From NCBI GenBank assembly GCA_011049745.1, contig DRHE01000010.1, forward strand, positions 1 to 6,124: DNA of 6,124 nucleotides. The letters run 5' to 3'. The position numbers and the translations under genes were made by a program. Source of the DNA: Spirochaetales bacterium (GTDB lineage: Bacteria > Spirochaetota > Spirochaetia > SZUA-6 > DRHE01). Positions 5,380 through 6,124 of this stretch are shown in pieces (the stretch's first letter is position 1; each line of letters begins with the position of its first letter). The notes under the pieces are model-generated. The model ran no database searches and was not told the origin of the DNA. It saw only the letters and a program-made list of their open reading frames with translations.

Positions 5380-6124
5380 TTAGGTTTTATTCTTTTTATA
5401 AGCTATAATATTTCCTTCTTCAAGACGATACCAGCCATTCTCGCTGATTTCCTCATTGATCCCCAAAATCAAGATACCCCCCTCTTTGAGATGTTCCCTG
5501 AAATCGGTAAGCAAATGATCCTGTAGAGAAAGGTTGAAAAAAGAGAGGATATCACGGGCGATTATAAGGTCGAGTTTTGGAAATTCAGTTTTATGAGTTA
5601 GGTCATGATATTCGAAAATGATATTAGCCTTGATAGCGTCAAGAAATTTACATCCTTTATCCTGCTCAACTATGAGTTGAGCATTAAAAAAATATTCAGG
5701 TATTTCATTTCTATCCAGCTGTAGATTAGGGGCAGCTGAAATACTGAGTAAATCATTATCGCTGGACCATATTTTAAAGGGTGACTCAGGATATTTTATC
5801 CTGATTATAGAAGCTATTGAGTAAGATTCAAAACCGCGTCCGCAGCCGGGATTCCAGACGTTAAACATACCTTCCGGAGTATCCGGCATCAGTTTCAATA
5901 AATTTTCTTTATAATCCGCCCCCCACAACCTGTTTGCATAAGGTGAGAAATAATTTTCAAGATATTGCCCTGCATCTTCAGGATGAGCAAGCTGGATTGG
6001 TTTATTCTCATCTTCCCGTAATGTTTTCCATTCTTTGAAACGAGTTTCAACCCATTTTCGATTCAAATCTGATACATAAAAAGATTTGAAGGTACGCAGA
6101 GTTTCAACAACAAAACTGTAATTC
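5380..6124 (-). CDS. CheR-like methyltransferase-fold protein, 5' end outside the window
   Basis: The frame is open to the right edge, giving 247 visible residues. The TTG at 6066 is internal and not a start, because NYSFVVETLRTFKSFYV and more lie in frame upstream of it. The visible part resembles the C-terminal domain of CheR, which methylates chemoreceptor glutamates with SAM. VWNPGCGRGFESYSIA (visible residues 89-104) matches the glycine-rich SAM loop, where CheR has GEEPYS. IWSSDND (118-124) matches the next acidic motif. LIIARDILSFFN (186-197) matches the usual CRNVLIYF, with Asn replaced by Asp. The protein ends after LKEGGILILGINEE and a short tail. In treponemes a CheW-CheR-like fusion is encoded before cheX, so this may be its CheR-like half, with CheW off the edge. 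A stand-alone CheR is the alternative. Altered motifs leave catalytic activity uncertain. Confidence 0.82.
   Translation of the reverse strand, partial: NYSFVVETLRTFKSFYVSDLNRKWVETRFKEWKTLREDENKPIQLAHPEDAGQYLENYFSPYANRLWGADYKENLLKLMPDTPEGMFNVWNPGCGRGFESYSIASIIRIKYPESPFKIWSSDNDLLSISAAPNLQLDRNEIPEYFFNAQLIVEQDKGCKFLDAIKANIIFEYHDLTHKTEFPKLDLIIARDILSFFNLSLQDHLLTDFREHLKEGGILILGINEEISENGWYRLEEGNIIAYKKNKT

Overview
The window most likely comes from a spirochaete related to the treponemes. The main reason is a chemotaxis block on the minus strand at the right end, in the order CheR-like, CheX, CheY. The CheY carries the N-terminal tail (residues 1-25, with INERPPEGL) that I associate with treponemal CheY proteins. 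DNA composition is moderate, somewhat below 50% GC, and codon use looks uniform. I see no insertion sequence, CRISPR array, integrase or phage gene. The species assignment is inference.

Layout, left to right. (1) Positions 1-3801 form a minus-strand block of four genes read right to left: a stand-alone left-handed beta-helix protein, a low-specificity threonine aldolase joined to it by an ATGA overlap, a formamidopyrimidine-DNA glycosylase (MutM) 7 nt further on, and a helical protein of unknown function that runs off the left edge. (2) Positions 3802-3925 are a divergent intergenic region with a perfect 14-bp palindrome that contains -10-like hexamers on both strands. (3) Positions 3926-4243 hold a plus-strand STAS-domain protein of the anti-sigma-factor-antagonist type. 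(4) A bidirectional hairpin terminator separates it from a convergent minus-strand tRNA-Val(GAC) with its own promoter. (5) Positions 4436-6124 hold the minus-strand chemotaxis genes. CheX and CheY overlap by 4 nt. The CheR-like gene is cut by the right edge.

How the genes work together: CheX is a CheY-P phosphatase, so the cheX-cheY pair forms the signal output and its termination. The CheR-like protein upstream is probably the C-terminal part of an array component, possibly a CheW-CheR-like fusion whose CheW half lies outside the window. The left operon mixes DNA repair (MutM), amino-acid metabolism (threonine aldolase) and a probable sugar-nucleotide or acyl-transfer protein. No shared pathway is obvious.

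The features most worth a second look are a MutM that ends before its zinc finger, a tRNA with C instead of the near-universal U at position 33, the CheR-like protein with altered catalytic motifs, and a beta-helix protein with a GlmU-like acetyltransferase half but no nucleotidyltransferase half. I did not find a convincing new multi-gene system. Two coding regions, the left-edge unknown and the full right-edge CheR-like frame, extend beyond the window.
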